Shown here: piece after piece, positions 26,137 to 34,545 of the stretch
Layout: every line of letters starts with the position of its first letter
How positions within the stretch are numbered: position 1 is the first letter of the stretch
Source of the DNA: Phenylobacterium zucineum HLK1
Lineage (GTDB): Bacteria > Pseudomonadota > Alphaproteobacteria > Caulobacterales > Caulobacteraceae
NCBI RefSeq assembly: GCF_000017265.1
Contig: NC_011143.1
Coordinates: forward strand, 1 to 64,000
Length of the DNA: 64,000 nt
Reading direction: 5' to 3'
Notes under the pieces: model-generated
Seen by the model: the letters and a program-made list of their open reading frames with translations, nothing else
Databases searched by the model: none
What the model was told of the DNA's origin: nothing
Position numbers and translations under genes: made by a program

Positions 26137-27222
26137 TCACGCGGCGACGGCTTTCACGGACGAGCCGGCCGCCTTGGCCACCGGCCCAGGCTCCGGCTGG
26201 CGGAGGCCGGCGTAAAGCGCGGCGTAACGGCGCGCCATGGCGAGCGCCGAGAAGCGCGTCTCAAAGCGCGTGCGGACGGCGCTGCGGCGCAGCTCGCCCA
26301 CGCGACCGACGGCCGCCACCGCGTCCTCCAGGCTCTCGACGATGAAGCCGGTAAGCCCGGGCTCCACCACCTCCGGCACCGAGCCGCAGTTCCAGGCGAT
26401 CACCGGCGTGCCGCAGGCCATGGCCTCGATCATTACCAGCCCGAAGGGTTCCGGCCAGTCGATGGGGAACAGCAGCGCGTCCGCGCCCCCGAGGAAGGCC
26501 GACTTCTGGGCGTCGTTGATCTCGCCGACGAACTCCACCAGGGGCTCGTTGCGGATCATGGGCTCGATCACCTCGTTGAAGTAGGCGCGGTCGGCGGCGT
26601 CGACCTTGGCGGCGATCTTCAGGCGCTTGCCGGCTCGTTGCGCGATCTGGATCGCACGGTCGGGACGCTTTTCCGGGGAGATCCGTCCGAGGAAGGCCAG
26701 GTATCCCTCGCTGCGGACATGGAAGGTGTAGTGCTCGGGCGGGAAGCCGTGGTGCACGGTCCCGATCCAGTTGGCGAAGGGCAGGGGCTTTCGCTGATCG
26801 TCGCTGATCGAGACCAACGGGAAGGCCGGCCAGCGCCGGTAGGCCTCCGGCAGATCCTTCAGGTCCAGCCGCCCGTGCAGGGTGGTGACGGTCTTTTCCG
26901 CCAGGTCCGCGAACATCGGGAAGTGCAGCAGGTCGGTGTGGAAGTGGATTATGTCGAACTCGTCGGCGCGGCGCTTGACCTCGGCGAGCTGCGCCAGATG
27001 GGCCGCGACGTCCGACTTCAGCGGCGCAGGATCCAGCCGGATCGCCTGGTCGCGGACGGGCACGAGCTTGGCGCGCGTCTGCGCCTCGCCGCTGGCGAAC
27101 AGGGTCACTTCGTGGCCGAGCGACACCAGGGCGTCGGTCAGGTGGGCCACCACACGCTCCGTTCCGCCGTACAGCCGCGGCGGGACCGCCTCATAGAGGG
27201 GAGCGACCTGTGCAATCTTCAT
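26137..27222 (-). CDS. GT4-family glycosyltransferase
   Basis: 361 aa. GT-B fold: the N-terminal half starts KIAQVAPLYEAVPPRLYGGTERVV (glycine-rich acceptor side). The C-terminal half holds FLGRISPEKRPDRAIQIAQ and the E-X7-E motif EPFGLVMIEAMACGTPVIAW. It would move a sugar from a nucleotide or sugar-phosphate donor; substrate unknown. It lies just upstream of the debranching gene in transcription order. Confidence 0.87.
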   Translation of the reverse strand: MKIAQVAPLYEAVPPRLYGGTERVVAHLTDALVSLGHEVTLFASGEAQTRAKLVPVRDQAIRLDPAPLKSDVAAHLAQLAEVKRRADEFDIIHFHTDLLHFPMFADLAEKTVTTLHGRLDLKDLPEAYRRWPAFPLVSISDDQRKPLPFANWIGTVHHGFPPEHYTFHVRSEGYLAFLGRISPEKRPDRAIQIAQRAGKRLKIAAKVDAADRAYFNEVIEPMIRNEPLVEFVGEINDAQKSAFLGGADALLFPIDWPEPFGLVMIEAMACGTPVIAWNCGSVPEVVEPGLTGFIVESLEDAVAAVGRVGELRRSAVRTRFETRFSALAMARRYAALYAGLRQPEPGPVAKAAGSSVKAVAA

Positions 27223-27307
27223 GCGGTTTTCCCTTCTGCTGCGAAGGGGGCGCAGCCCGCCCCCGAGATGCGCGCGCGCAAACGCGCCGAACGGCCAAGC
27301 TGTTCCC

Positions 27308-27736
27308 TTAGCTGGGCGCCTCGCGGCTATCGGTGCGCGCGTACTGGAGGCTGCGGTCGAGCTCGTCGGCCGAGAGCGCCAGGACGACGTCCTTGTCGGC
27401 GCTCAGGAGGACGCCAGCGTCCACCTCGATGGGGTCAACGGGGCCATAGAGGTTCGGAACGATGCGCAGCTTGCCCGGCGGCGTGTTCGCGGCGCACTGG
27501 CTGCCGGAGATCCAGCCGATCTCCCGGCCCAACCGGTCGCGCACCGTGTCCCCGATCCGCACCTTGCGTCCCTGAGCATCGACGAAACAGACGAGCGGAT
27601 CGTGCGCCACCGATTGCGCAGCCGGAACGGCGGCCAGCACCGCGAGCGCGCCCGCAAGGCTGACACCGATCCGCGCCGCGCGCCGGTTGCGTCGCCGGCG
27701 GGCCGAGGGCCGCACCGTCGTGATCATCTCCCGCAT
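27308..27736 (-). CDS. Exported hypothetical protein
   Basis: About 142 aa from ATG 27736 (27727 also possible). A basic start (RPSARRRRNRRAAR) and hydrophobic core (IGVSLAGALAVLAAVPAAQSVA) make a signal peptide. The mature part reads VCFVDAQGRKVRIGDTVRDRLGREIGWISGSQC, which has a PRC-barrel-like feel (a G-D-x-V ... G-x-x-I-G-x-I pattern), then IEVDAGVLLSADKDVVLAL. Envelope role is possible; family not assigned with confidence. Confidence 0.5.
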   Translation of the reverse strand: MREMITTVRPSARRRRNRRAARIGVSLAGALAVLAAVPAAQSVAHDPLVCFVDAQGRKVRIGDTVRDRLGREIGWISGSQCAANTPPGKLRIVPNLYGPVDPIEVDAGVLLSADKDVVLALSADELDRSLQYARTDSREAPS

Positions 27737-27905
27737 CCTCGACAGAGTTCGACCGGCAGAGCCAGCCGAAGGCTGATCTATGGCGGCGGCTTCGTCGCGC
27801 AAGAGATGAAGTGCGGGGTCCCGCGCCGCCCTCTTGCTGCCCGAAAGCTCGCCGCCCTAAGGTGTGCTGGGACGCCTCCACCCCCCAAGCCCCGGCGTTC
27901 TACGG

Positions 27906-27937
27906 CGGCTCCGAGCCCGTGGCTCGGGGCCGCTTTT
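27906..27937 (+). terminator. Strong orphan rho-independent terminator on the plus strand
   Basis: CGGCTCCGAGCC-CGT-GGCTCGGGGCCG forms a 12-bp stem (one G-U pair) with a 3-nt loop, followed by CTTTTCG. The genes on both sides are on the minus strand, so no plus-strand gene feeds it. The bases just before it (27868-27882, GGACGCCTCCACCCC) resemble a tRNA 3' end. The 27737-28040 stretch holds nothing else I can support. Confidence 0.6.
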
Positions 27938-28040
27938 CGTCAGCCGCGAGGCCGTCGGTTTGCTGCGAGGCTGTCCTGCGGAATCCGATCCGCATCGAAC
28001 TCATCGAGATCGTGGAGCAGGCGCGGGTCCCGTCGAGTCC

Positions 28041-28301
28041 TTAGGTCACGTCCCGCCCATCCTTGCGTCGGCGCTCGTCCTCGTCACTCGCGGTCTCGGG
28101 CCGACACGCCCGACCCTTGTTGTCCCGCGGGTCGGACTCGCGCCGCGCGATCAGCACATAGGCCCCGATCGCAAGAGCGGAGAGGCTGGTAATCGTCCAC
28201 AGCAGCGGCTCGGCGAGCGGTTTCGGGCTGACGGCGAAGCTCGCCATCGTCGCGCCCACCAGAACGATCGGGGCGAGGAGGAGGCCGTCGCGCTTCCTCA
28301 T
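28041..28301 (-). CDS. Small two-helix membrane protein, hypothetical
   Basis: 86 aa with two hydrophobic segments (GLLLAPIVLVGATMASFAV and PLLWTITSLSALAIGAYVLI) and a charged tail. It overlaps the XRE regulator gene by 4 bp (ATGA), so the two are translationally coupled. No family recognised. Confidence 0.55.
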   Translation of the reverse strand: MRKRDGLLLAPIVLVGATMASFAVSPKPLAEPLLWTITSLSALAIGAYVLIARRESDPRDNKGRACRPETASDEDERRRKDGRDVT

Positions 28302-28768
28302 TCGGCGGCGGCGCGTCCTGACGCGGAGGGGTCGTCCGCTTCATTCCCGACCTGTCCCGCCTCGTCGTTCGCGGCGATGGCCCGCACCAGATCGGTGACG
28401 CTCTTGCGGATCCCGCGCCGGCGGATGCTCAGGAAGGCTTCTGCGAGCGCGGGGCCGTTCGGCTCAAGGAGCAGATCCTGCAGGACCGTGTCGTAGACCT
28501 GGGCAAAGCGCTCGCCCGCCACCTTCGCGGGGTCATGCAGCCCGTCGAAAAAATAGCTTACCGGAACCTCCAACACCTGGGAGATGCGGAAGAGGGTGGA
28601 GGCGCTGATCCGGTTCGCGCCGCGCTCGTACTTCTGCACCTGCTGGAAGGTGAGATCGAGCGCCTCGGCCAGGCTCTGCTGAGTGAGGCCAAGCGCCTTA
28701 CGCCGTAGGCGCACACGCAGACCCACGTGCACATCGATGGGATCAGGACCGGTGTCGGCGCGCGCCAT
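28298..28768 (-). CDS. XRE-family transcriptional regulator
   Basis: 156 aa. A Cro/C1-type HTH (RRKALGLTQQSLAEALDLTF, then VQKYERGANRISASTLFRIS) is followed by EVPVSYFFDGL and a helical C-terminal part, the layout of a large group of alphaproteobacterial regulators. ATG 28768 is preceded by GGGGGAG. It may control itself and the co-translated membrane protein. The 415-bp gap upstream holds several inverted repeats. Confidence 0.88.
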   Translation of the reverse strand: MARADTGPDPIDVHVGLRVRLRRKALGLTQQSLAEALDLTFQQVQKYERGANRISASTLFRISQVLEVPVSYFFDGLHDPAKVAGERFAQVYDTVLQDLLLEPNGPALAEAFLSIRRRGIRKSVTDLVRAIAANDEAGQVGNEADDPSASGRAAAE

Positions 28769-29144
28769 GTACACTCCCCCTGGCCAACCCGGCCTGGCGC
28801 CGGGACGGTTCATCACGTGCACAGCTTTGGGCGAAGCACGCCCCACGTATTCCCCAAGGCGGCAAGCAGAGCCCGCCACTCGAACGGGTGTTGTATTCCG
28901 CGGGCCGCCCGACATAGGTCGGCCCAAAGCTGTTCCGCACCTCGGTGCGGGACGCAGACAGGTGATGAAGCCTTCCGCGTCAACTCAGGATTTAGCTCAG
29001 CCTGCGCGGGCTGACCAGCAACCTTGCAACCACGCGACTACACGCATCGAGCGCAGGACCTTGGCGATACGATCGCAAGCCGTCTAAGTTGAATGGGAGC
29101 GGCGTTCCACCCGACGACGACCGTTCGCGGACTCTCCAGTCTGG
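28769..29144. other. Gene-poor stretch with inverted repeats
   Basis: No convincing gene. An 11-bp inverted pair CAGCTTTGGGC (28822-28832) / GCCCAAAGCTG (28922-28932) encloses about 90 bp. CCGCACC-TC-GGTGCGG lies at 28935-28950 and TCAGCC-TGCGCG-GGCTGA at 28997-29014. They may be operator or structured RNA sites for the adjacent XRE regulator. Confidence 0.4.
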
Positions 29145-29174
29145 TGCTCGGCCCCGGCCCCCCCGGGCCGAGCA
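29145..29174. terminator. 10-bp GC-rich hairpin after the FMN reductase gene
   Basis: TGCTCGGCCC and GGGCCGAGCA pair perfectly around a C-rich loop, 9 bp beyond the stop of the minus-strand reductase gene. There is no T run, so it is a likely but unproven terminator. Confidence 0.45.
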
Positions 29175-29183
29175 TTCCGGAGG

Positions 29184-29783
29184 TTAGGCCGCCTTGGCCG
29201 CCGACGGTTCACCCTCGCGGGCTTGCTTCAGGACCCGCGCCCACCAGGCCAGGTCGTCGAACATTGTGTCCGCCATCTTCTCCAGATGCGGCAGTTCCTT
29301 GAGCGCCGTCTCGCCCTTCATCACGGCATAGAAGTCGCCGCCGCCGATGTGCACCGCATGCCGGATCGGCGCCATCTGCAGCTCGATCGCGATCAGGCGC
29401 AGCTGCTCCACGGCGCGCGCGCCGCCGACGCTGCCATAGCCCACGAAGGCGACAGGCTTGCGGTTGTACTCGCGGTAGGCGTGGTCCAGGGCGTTCTTCA
29501 GCACGCCGGTGGGCCCGCGATTGTACTCGGCCGCGGTCATCAGGTAGCCGTCCAGCTCAGCCATCTTCGCCTGCCATCGCCGGGACTCCGGATGGGGGGA
29601 CGGCGCATAGGCCGGAGACACCGGATCGGAGAAGAAGGGAAGGGCGTAGTCCTTCAGGTCGACGAGCTCGAGGGCGAGGTCGTCGCGGCGCGCCGCCAGC
29701 TCGGAGATCCAGGGCGCCACCTTGTCGGCAAACCGGTTCTCGCGGACCGATCCGACGATGAGGCCGATCTTCGGCTTGTCCAA
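29184..29783 (-). CDS. NAD(P)H-dependent FMN reductase-family flavoprotein
   Basis: 199 aa. Flavodoxin-like fold: KIGLIVGSVRENRFADKVAPWI (phosphate-binding GSVRENR), then AAEYNRGPTGVLKNALDHAYREYNRKPVAFVGYGSVGG, where EYN.G..G.LKNALD is the family hallmark. It reduces flavin, quinones or related acceptors with NAD(P)H and is often part of oxidative-stress defence. It is the last gene of a probable leftward operon with the amidotransferase-like and ATP-grasp genes. Confidence 0.88.
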   Translation of the reverse strand: MDKPKIGLIVGSVRENRFADKVAPWISELAARRDDLALELVDLKDYALPFFSDPVSPAYAPSPHPESRRWQAKMAELDGYLMTAAEYNRGPTGVLKNALDHAYREYNRKPVAFVGYGSVGGARAVEQLRLIAIELQMAPIRHAVHIGGGDFYAVMKGETALKELPHLEKMADTMFDDLAWWARVLKQAREGEPSAAKAA

Positions 29784-29804
29784 GGCATCACCTCTGCGTT
29801 CAGC

Positions 29805-30569
29805 TCACGCGGAGCGATGTAGGTCCCGTGATCCGCCGCGCCAGCCCAAAGGTGCGTGGTCGCCCGCCTGGCGGAGCCGATGGTCCTGGTAGGCGCGCGC
29901 GGCCATAACCAGGGCTTCGAAGAGCCGCCGGAAGGGTCTGCGGTGCAGCAGCAGCTCGGGATGGAACTGGACCCCGATGCAGAAGTCGCGGTCGGTTCGC
30001 TCGATGGCCTGCGGCACGCCATTGGCTTCTCGCGCGCAGATGGTCAGACCCTCGCCCAGCCGGTCGACGGCCTGGCTGTGGATGGAGTTCACCCATAGCC
30101 GCTCGCAGCCCAGGATGGCGTGAAGGCGGCTGCCCGGGGTGATCGAGACGACCTTGCGGAAATGGATCTGTCGAAACCAGTGCTGCGGATAGGGGGTCGG
30201 GTGAAAGCGCTCGGCCACGTCCATGTGCAGGGAGCCGCCCGCGGCCACGTTCATGAGCTGGGCGCCGCGGCAGATGCCGAGGATCGGCAGGTCTTCGGCC
30301 AAGGCGCGCTCGAGCAACGCCAGCTCCATCTGCTCCCGGGGATGGTCATACCGGTAGCCGGCCTTCGGCAGGGTCTGGAACCGTTTGGGGAACACGTCCG
30401 ACCCGCCGCTCAGCACGAGGCCGTCCAAGGCCACCCCCTCCCAGGCGGTGGAGCTCAGGCGTACCGGCCGGCCTCCGGCTAGGCGGATCGCCAGGGCGAT
30501 GGCGAGATAGGACAGCAGGTCGCCGACGCTCGGGCGGGTGACGCCGATGATCGGGCGGCGGCGGTCCAT
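29805..30569 (-). CDS. Class I glutamine amidotransferase-like / gamma-glutamyl hydrolase (peptidase C26)
   Basis: 254 aa. The nucleophile elbow GICRGAQLMNVAAGGSLHMDV (Cys about residue 95), plus a later His-Glu region around FCIGVQFHPELL, gives the Cys-His-Glu triad of PuuD-like enzymes. It hydrolyses gamma-glutamyl amides in known relatives; substrate here unknown. It starts 5 bp after the ATP-grasp gene, so the pair likely makes or recycles a peptide-like or amide product. Confidence 0.85.
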   Translation of the reverse strand: MDRRRPIIGVTRPSVGDLLSYLAIALAIRLAGGRPVRLSSTAWEGVALDGLVLSGGSDVFPKRFQTLPKAGYRYDHPREQMELALLERALAEDLPILGICRGAQLMNVAAGGSLHMDVAERFHPTPYPQHWFRQIHFRKVVSITPGSRLHAILGCERLWVNSIHSQAVDRLGEGLTICAREANGVPQAIERTDRDFCIGVQFHPELLLHRRPFRRLFEALVMAARAYQDHRLRQAGDHAPLGWRGGSRDLHRSA

Positions 30570-30573
30570 GGCC

Positions 30574-31908
30574 TCACTCCACCACCAGGCCCCGCGCGTC
30601 GGGATCGTATTTGAGTTCCGGCGGCAGCTTGCCGTGACGGATCAGCGAGGCCACGACGAAGAGCGCGCCGAGGCTGACCAGCGGATCGTCGGAGCGGAAG
30701 AGCTCGTTCGGCGCGTTCTTGGCCGTGCGCAGCGCCTCGCGCAGGCGCTGGGCGGCGCGCCCGAGGTCTGGCCCCGCCGCCAGGCCTCGGGCGAGCTCGC
30801 GCGAGGCGTCCAACAGCCGGCCCGATTGGAAGAGGTGCACGGATTGACCCCACGCCTCCCGCAGGCCCGCGAACCCCTCTTCGGAATCCGCGACCTCCTG
30901 GATTGCGGAAAGGAGGTGCAGCGCCCCGACCTTGGTGCGTTGGCCAAGCTTGGGAGCGGCCGGGGTCGCCACCCGCCCGGTGACGGCGAGCTCGTAGAGC
31001 ATCCAGGGAAAGTCGACGCCGGACTCGACTGTGTGGAAGAGGCCGGCCCAGAAGCGCGGATTGACCTCGATCAGGAAGGGATCGCTTGTCCCGTCCCAGC
31101 GGAAGTCGACCTCGACGACCCCTGTCCAGCCGAGCGGGCCGAAGAGGGCGTCGGCCGTCGCTAGGAACGGCCGATCGTCGACCGTCTCGCGCAGCACGCC
31201 GGCGCCGGCCCCCCGGGGGAACTGCGACAGGTTATGGTAGGCGGCGCTCGCCAGCCGGACGCCCTGGTCGTAGAGCGCGGTCAGGCAGAAGTCTTGTCCT
31301 GTGACGTAGTCCTGGATGAGCAGGGGCTCGGTCGGGCCAGCCAGCGTCAAGTCCAGCGCTGCGGCGTCCGACAGCCGTCGCACGCCCCGGCCGCCCACGC
31401 CCCGAACGGGCTTGGCGACCAACGGGAACCGGTCGGGCCGCGCGCCGCCGGCGCGGAGCTCGGCGTCCGTCCAGGTGCGCGGGGCGTTGAGCCCCATGGC
31501 GTGGGCCGTGCGCATCAGCGCGTCCTTCGGGTCGACCGCGGCGATGGCGTCGATCGGCGGCGCCGCGACCCGAATGTGGCGTGACAGGCGCTCGGCGTGC
31601 CGCGCGATGATCCGCGTCTCCTGGAAGCAGGGGATGAGCACATAGGGGCGGTCATCCTGGGGCTTGTGGCGGACGATCGCCGCTTCCAGCTCGTCGATGA
31701 AGCGCTCCGGTTCCTCGGCGGCCGGCGCGTGCGTGAAGTGCTTCTTGGCGAACCGGGAGAAGGAGACGGCGGTGAGACCGACGTCGTCGCAGCCGATCAC
31801 CTCGACGCCCCGCCGGCCGAGGGAATGGGCGATCGTCAGGGCCATCAGGCTGCGCCCGTAGGTGACGATCACCCGTCCGGATCTCAGATCTGCGTTCGTC
31901 GTGTCCAT
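30574..31908 (-). CDS. ATP-grasp superfamily ligase
   Basis: 444 aa. An N-terminal Rossmann-like preATP-grasp part (RVIVTYGRSLMALTIAHSLGRRGVEVIG) is followed by the ATP-grasp core with FPLVAKPVRGVGGRGV (nucleotide loop), LLIQDYVTGQDFCLTAL, and DPFLIEVNPRFWAGL (metal-binding E-x-N). It resembles ligases that join carboxylates to amines. The substrate cannot be told. Tight coupling to a PuuD-like amidase and an FMN reductase suggests a small biosynthetic operon. Confidence 0.85.
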   Translation of the reverse strand: MDTTNADLRSGRVIVTYGRSLMALTIAHSLGRRGVEVIGCDDVGLTAVSFSRFAKKHFTHAPAAEEPERFIDELEAAIVRHKPQDDRPYVLIPCFQETRIIARHAERLSRHIRVAAPPIDAIAAVDPKDALMRTAHAMGLNAPRTWTDAELRAGGARPDRFPLVAKPVRGVGGRGVRRLSDAAALDLTLAGPTEPLLIQDYVTGQDFCLTALYDQGVRLASAAYHNLSQFPRGAGAGVLRETVDDRPFLATADALFGPLGWTGVVEVDFRWDGTSDPFLIEVNPRFWAGLFHTVESGVDFPWMLYELAVTGRVATPAAPKLGQRTKVGALHLLSAIQEVADSEEGFAGLREAWGQSVHLFQSGRLLDASRELARGLAAGPDLGRAAQRLREALRTAKNAPNELFRSDDPLVSLGALFVVASLIRHGKLPPELKYDPDARGLVVE

Positions 31909-31957
31909 TCGTCGTCGCGCTGAAGATGGTTCAGGCCACTGCGTGCGCAAGCGGGCG

Positions 31958-32665
31958 TCACGCCGGGTGCGGAAGCCGGGCGGCGCGGTCGGCGTCGAGG
32001 TAACGCGGCTCGCGCGCCCGGCCGTCTGGGTCCAACTCCATAAGCAGCGGATTTGCGAGCGGGATCTCGAAACCGGGGACCTGGGCCGGGTCCAGGCGCA
32101 ACAGCTGGCTCACCAGGGCGCGCAGGCTGTTGCCGTGGGCGACGACCAGAACCGGCCCGGCCTCCAGCGCGCGATCCAGCTCGGCGCGCCATGGCCCGAG
32201 CCGTGCGACGACATCCTTGAGGCTTTCGGTCCGCGGCACAGGCGTGTCCCGGTAGCGGCGATCGGCTTGCAGACGCGCGTGTTCTGGGTCGTTCATCGGC
32301 GGCGGTCGGTCGGCGTAGCCGCGCCGCCAGCGGGCGACCTGCTCGGCGCCGAACCGCTTCGCCGCCTCGGTCTTATCGAGCCCTGTGAGGCCGCCGTAGT
32401 GGCGTTCGTTGAGCCGCCAGGTCTTGTGTTCGGGCACGAAGGCCTGGCCGCTGGCGTGTAAGGCGATCCAGAGCGTGCGGATGGCCCGCGTCAGCACCGA
32501 GGTGAACGCCGTCGCGACCCGCAGCTCGTGCGCAGCCAGCAGGCGCCCCGCCCACAGCGCCTGCGCTTCGCCCGCCGCGGTCAGGTCGACGTTAGCCCAG
32601 CCGGTGAACCGGTTGGTCGCGTTCCACTGGCTCTCCCCGTGGCGGAGGAGGATCAGGCGGGCCAT
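31958..32665 (-). CDS. gpmA: 2,3-bisphosphoglycerate-dependent phosphoglycerate mutase
   Basis: 235 aa. Phospho-histidine motif LILLRHGESQWN near the N terminus, FTGWANVDLTAAGEAQA, LNERHYGGLTGLDKTEAAKRFG, and the second His in VVAHGNSLRALV. This is the dPGM pattern of glycolysis and gluconeogenesis. The annotated start is ATG 32665; the longer upstream frame is non-coding and antisense to the ZIP gene. With PGK at 46182 it gives the island two adjacent steps of lower glycolysis. Confidence 0.93.
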   Translation of the reverse strand: MARLILLRHGESQWNATNRFTGWANVDLTAAGEAQALWAGRLLAAHELRVATAFTSVLTRAIRTLWIALHASGQAFVPEHKTWRLNERHYGGLTGLDKTEAAKRFGAEQVARWRRGYADRPPPMNDPEHARLQADRRYRDTPVPRTESLKDVVARLGPWRAELDRALEAGPVLVVAHGNSLRALVSQLLRLDPAQVPGFEIPLANPLLMELDPDGRAREPRYLDADRAARLPHPA

Positions 32666-32782
32666 GGCGAAGCTCGCGGCGAAGGCGGGTCGCCCGCCGA
32701 ACACGCCGCGGCGGCGCCAGTTCCACGGCACCGTTTGTCGCCTCCGTCGTTTACCGACCGCTTTCTTCCATCGTGAGGCGTC

Positions 32783-33568
32783 ATGGATTGGCCGCTCGTG
32801 CTGACCGGCCTGGCGGGAAGCACGGCGGCGGGCGTGGCGACCGGCGTCGGCGCCTTGCCGGTCTTTTTCATCCGCACCCTTTCGCCGCGCCTGCAGGGCG
32901 CGTTCCTGGGCTTCGCCGCGGGCGTCATGCTGACGGCCGCCTTCCAGTCCCTCATCTCGCCAGCGCTCGACTTGGCCGGGGCGCATACGGCCGGGCCTGT
33001 GGTCGGCCACCTGGAGGTGGTCCTGGGCCTGGCGCTCGGCGCGTTCGCCGTGCAGCTCGCCAACCGCTATGCGCCGCACGAACACTTCGTCATCGGCATC
33101 GAAGGCGTGCCGGCCGAGTCGCTGCAGCGGATCTGGCTGATCGTCATCGCGATCGCGCTCCACAACGTCCCGGAGGGATTGGCCGTCGGGGTGAGCTTCG
33201 GCGGCCCCGATATCTCGAACGGGACGAGCGCGGCGCTGGGGATCGGCCTGCAGAACTTGCCCGAGGGCCTTGCGGTCGCCGCCGCCCTGGCCAGCATCAA
33301 CTACCCCCGCTGGGTGGCGTTTTCGGTGGCGCTGCTGACCGGTCTTCTGGAGCCCGTCAGCGGCTTCGTCGGCATCGCCCTCGTGTCCTGGATTGAGGGC
33401 CTGTTGCCTTGGGCGCTGGCGTTCGCCGCCGGCGCCATGGTCTGGGTCGTCAGCGCCGAGATCATCCCGGAGACTCACACCAAAGGCCATCAGGGGACCG
33501 CCACCAGCGCCCTGATGGGCGGCCTCATCCTGATGGTGGTGATCGACGCCGTGCTGGGCGGTTCGTGA
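32783..33568 (+). CDS. ZIP-family divalent metal transporter
   Basis: 261 aa with about eight membrane helices. The metal-binding motifs are clear: ALHNVPEGLAVGVSFGG and LQNLPEGLAVAAALASIN, followed by GLLEPVSGFVGI. It is of the GufA/ZupT type, importing zinc or similar ions. It is divergent from gpmA, and the 117-bp gap between them would hold both promoters. Confidence 0.92.
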   Translation: MDWPLVLTGLAGSTAAGVATGVGALPVFFIRTLSPRLQGAFLGFAAGVMLTAAFQSLISPALDLAGAHTAGPVVGHLEVVLGLALGAFAVQLANRYAPHEHFVIGIEGVPAESLQRIWLIVIAIALHNVPEGLAVGVSFGGPDISNGTSAALGIGLQNLPEGLAVAAALASINYPRWVAFSVALLTGLLEPVSGFVGIALVSWIEGLLPWALAFAAGAMVWVVSAEIIPETHTKGHQGTATSALMGGLILMVVIDAVLGGS

Positions 33569-33658
33569 ATCGCCCCGTTGGCGCGAGCATGTGATGGGCG
33601 GCCGGCGCCCTATCCGTGGAGGGATATCCGTTGGTCAGGCCCGCCCGCCTGGTTGCGG

Positions 33659-34360
33659 TTAGTCCCGCGCCGCGTGCCAGCCCCGGATCATGAAGGCTTG
33701 GAAAAACGGGATCGGCGCGCGAAAATCCGCTGCTTTCCACAGGCTCTCCGTCTCCGCGGGGGTGAGGACGCCCAGCACCTCCCGCATCATCGCTTCCAGT
33801 TTCGCCAGCGACTCCGGCGTCGCGCCCATCAGGCGCTGAATGCGTCTCCAGTCCTGCAGCATCTCTGGGAAGTCCGGGGCCGCCAGGTCGCCGCTGATCT
33901 CGGCGCTCACAAAGCAGCCGCGCGGCTTCAGGCGATCATGGATGGCCGCATAGAAGGCGGGTCGGTCTTCTCGTGGGATGAAGTGCGCGACCAGCAGGCT
34001 GACGGCGGTGTCGAACTCCTCGCGAGGCGCGTCACCGGCATAGCCTTGCAGGAGCTCGCAACGCTGCAGGACGCCCGCTTGCTCGAGCCGGCGCCTCCCG
34101 ACGGCCAGCATCTCTGGCGAGGGGTCAACGCCGACGAACGACCACCCTGGGAAGGCTGCGGCCAGGGACAGGATCTCCGCGCCCGTCCCGACGCCGACGG
34201 ATAACACCCGGGCATCGACCGGTAGATCCTCCAGAACGAGGCGCAGGAGGAAGTGCAGACCATCGGAAATCGGCGCAAGCGCGCTGTTCCGCTGGTCGTA
34301 AGCGTCCGCCACGTCCTGGTTGAAGATGGCGCCAGGGGCAAGCGTGTTCGGCTGCTGCAT
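33659..34360 (-). CDS. Class I SAM-dependent methyltransferase
   Basis: 233 aa. Motif I RVLSVGVGTGAEILSLAAAF, then FVGVDPSPEMLAVGRRRLEQAG and FDTAVSLLVAHF. The N terminus (IFNQDVADAYDQRNSALAPI) resembles tRNA carboxymethyluridine methyltransferase-like proteins. The start at ATG 34360 follows a short AT-rich stretch (TGTTATACTATAACA, 34361-34375) that is itself an inverted repeat and may be promoter or operator. Substrate unknown. Confidence 0.85.
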   Translation of the reverse strand: MQQPNTLAPGAIFNQDVADAYDQRNSALAPISDGLHFLLRLVLEDLPVDARVLSVGVGTGAEILSLAAAFPGWSFVGVDPSPEMLAVGRRRLEQAGVLQRCELLQGYAGDAPREEFDTAVSLLVAHFIPREDRPAFYAAIHDRLKPRGCFVSAEISGDLAAPDFPEMLQDWRRIQRLMGATPESLAKLEAMMREVLGVLTPAETESLWKAADFRAPIPFFQAFMIRGWHAARD

Positions 34361-34545
34361 TGTTATACTATAACACCTTGGCAAGGGCGGAGGCTACCCG
34401 TTGCGCCCGCTTCGAGCCCAGGCGCGGCGCCCGCGGGCTATCGCCGCTGTCGGGAACCTTGCGGCCAGCGACAAGGCTGAGACGCAACACCTGCGATCCG
34501 CAGCGGAACCAAGGCGGAGGCTTGCCCCGTTTTCGCGGCATGTTG

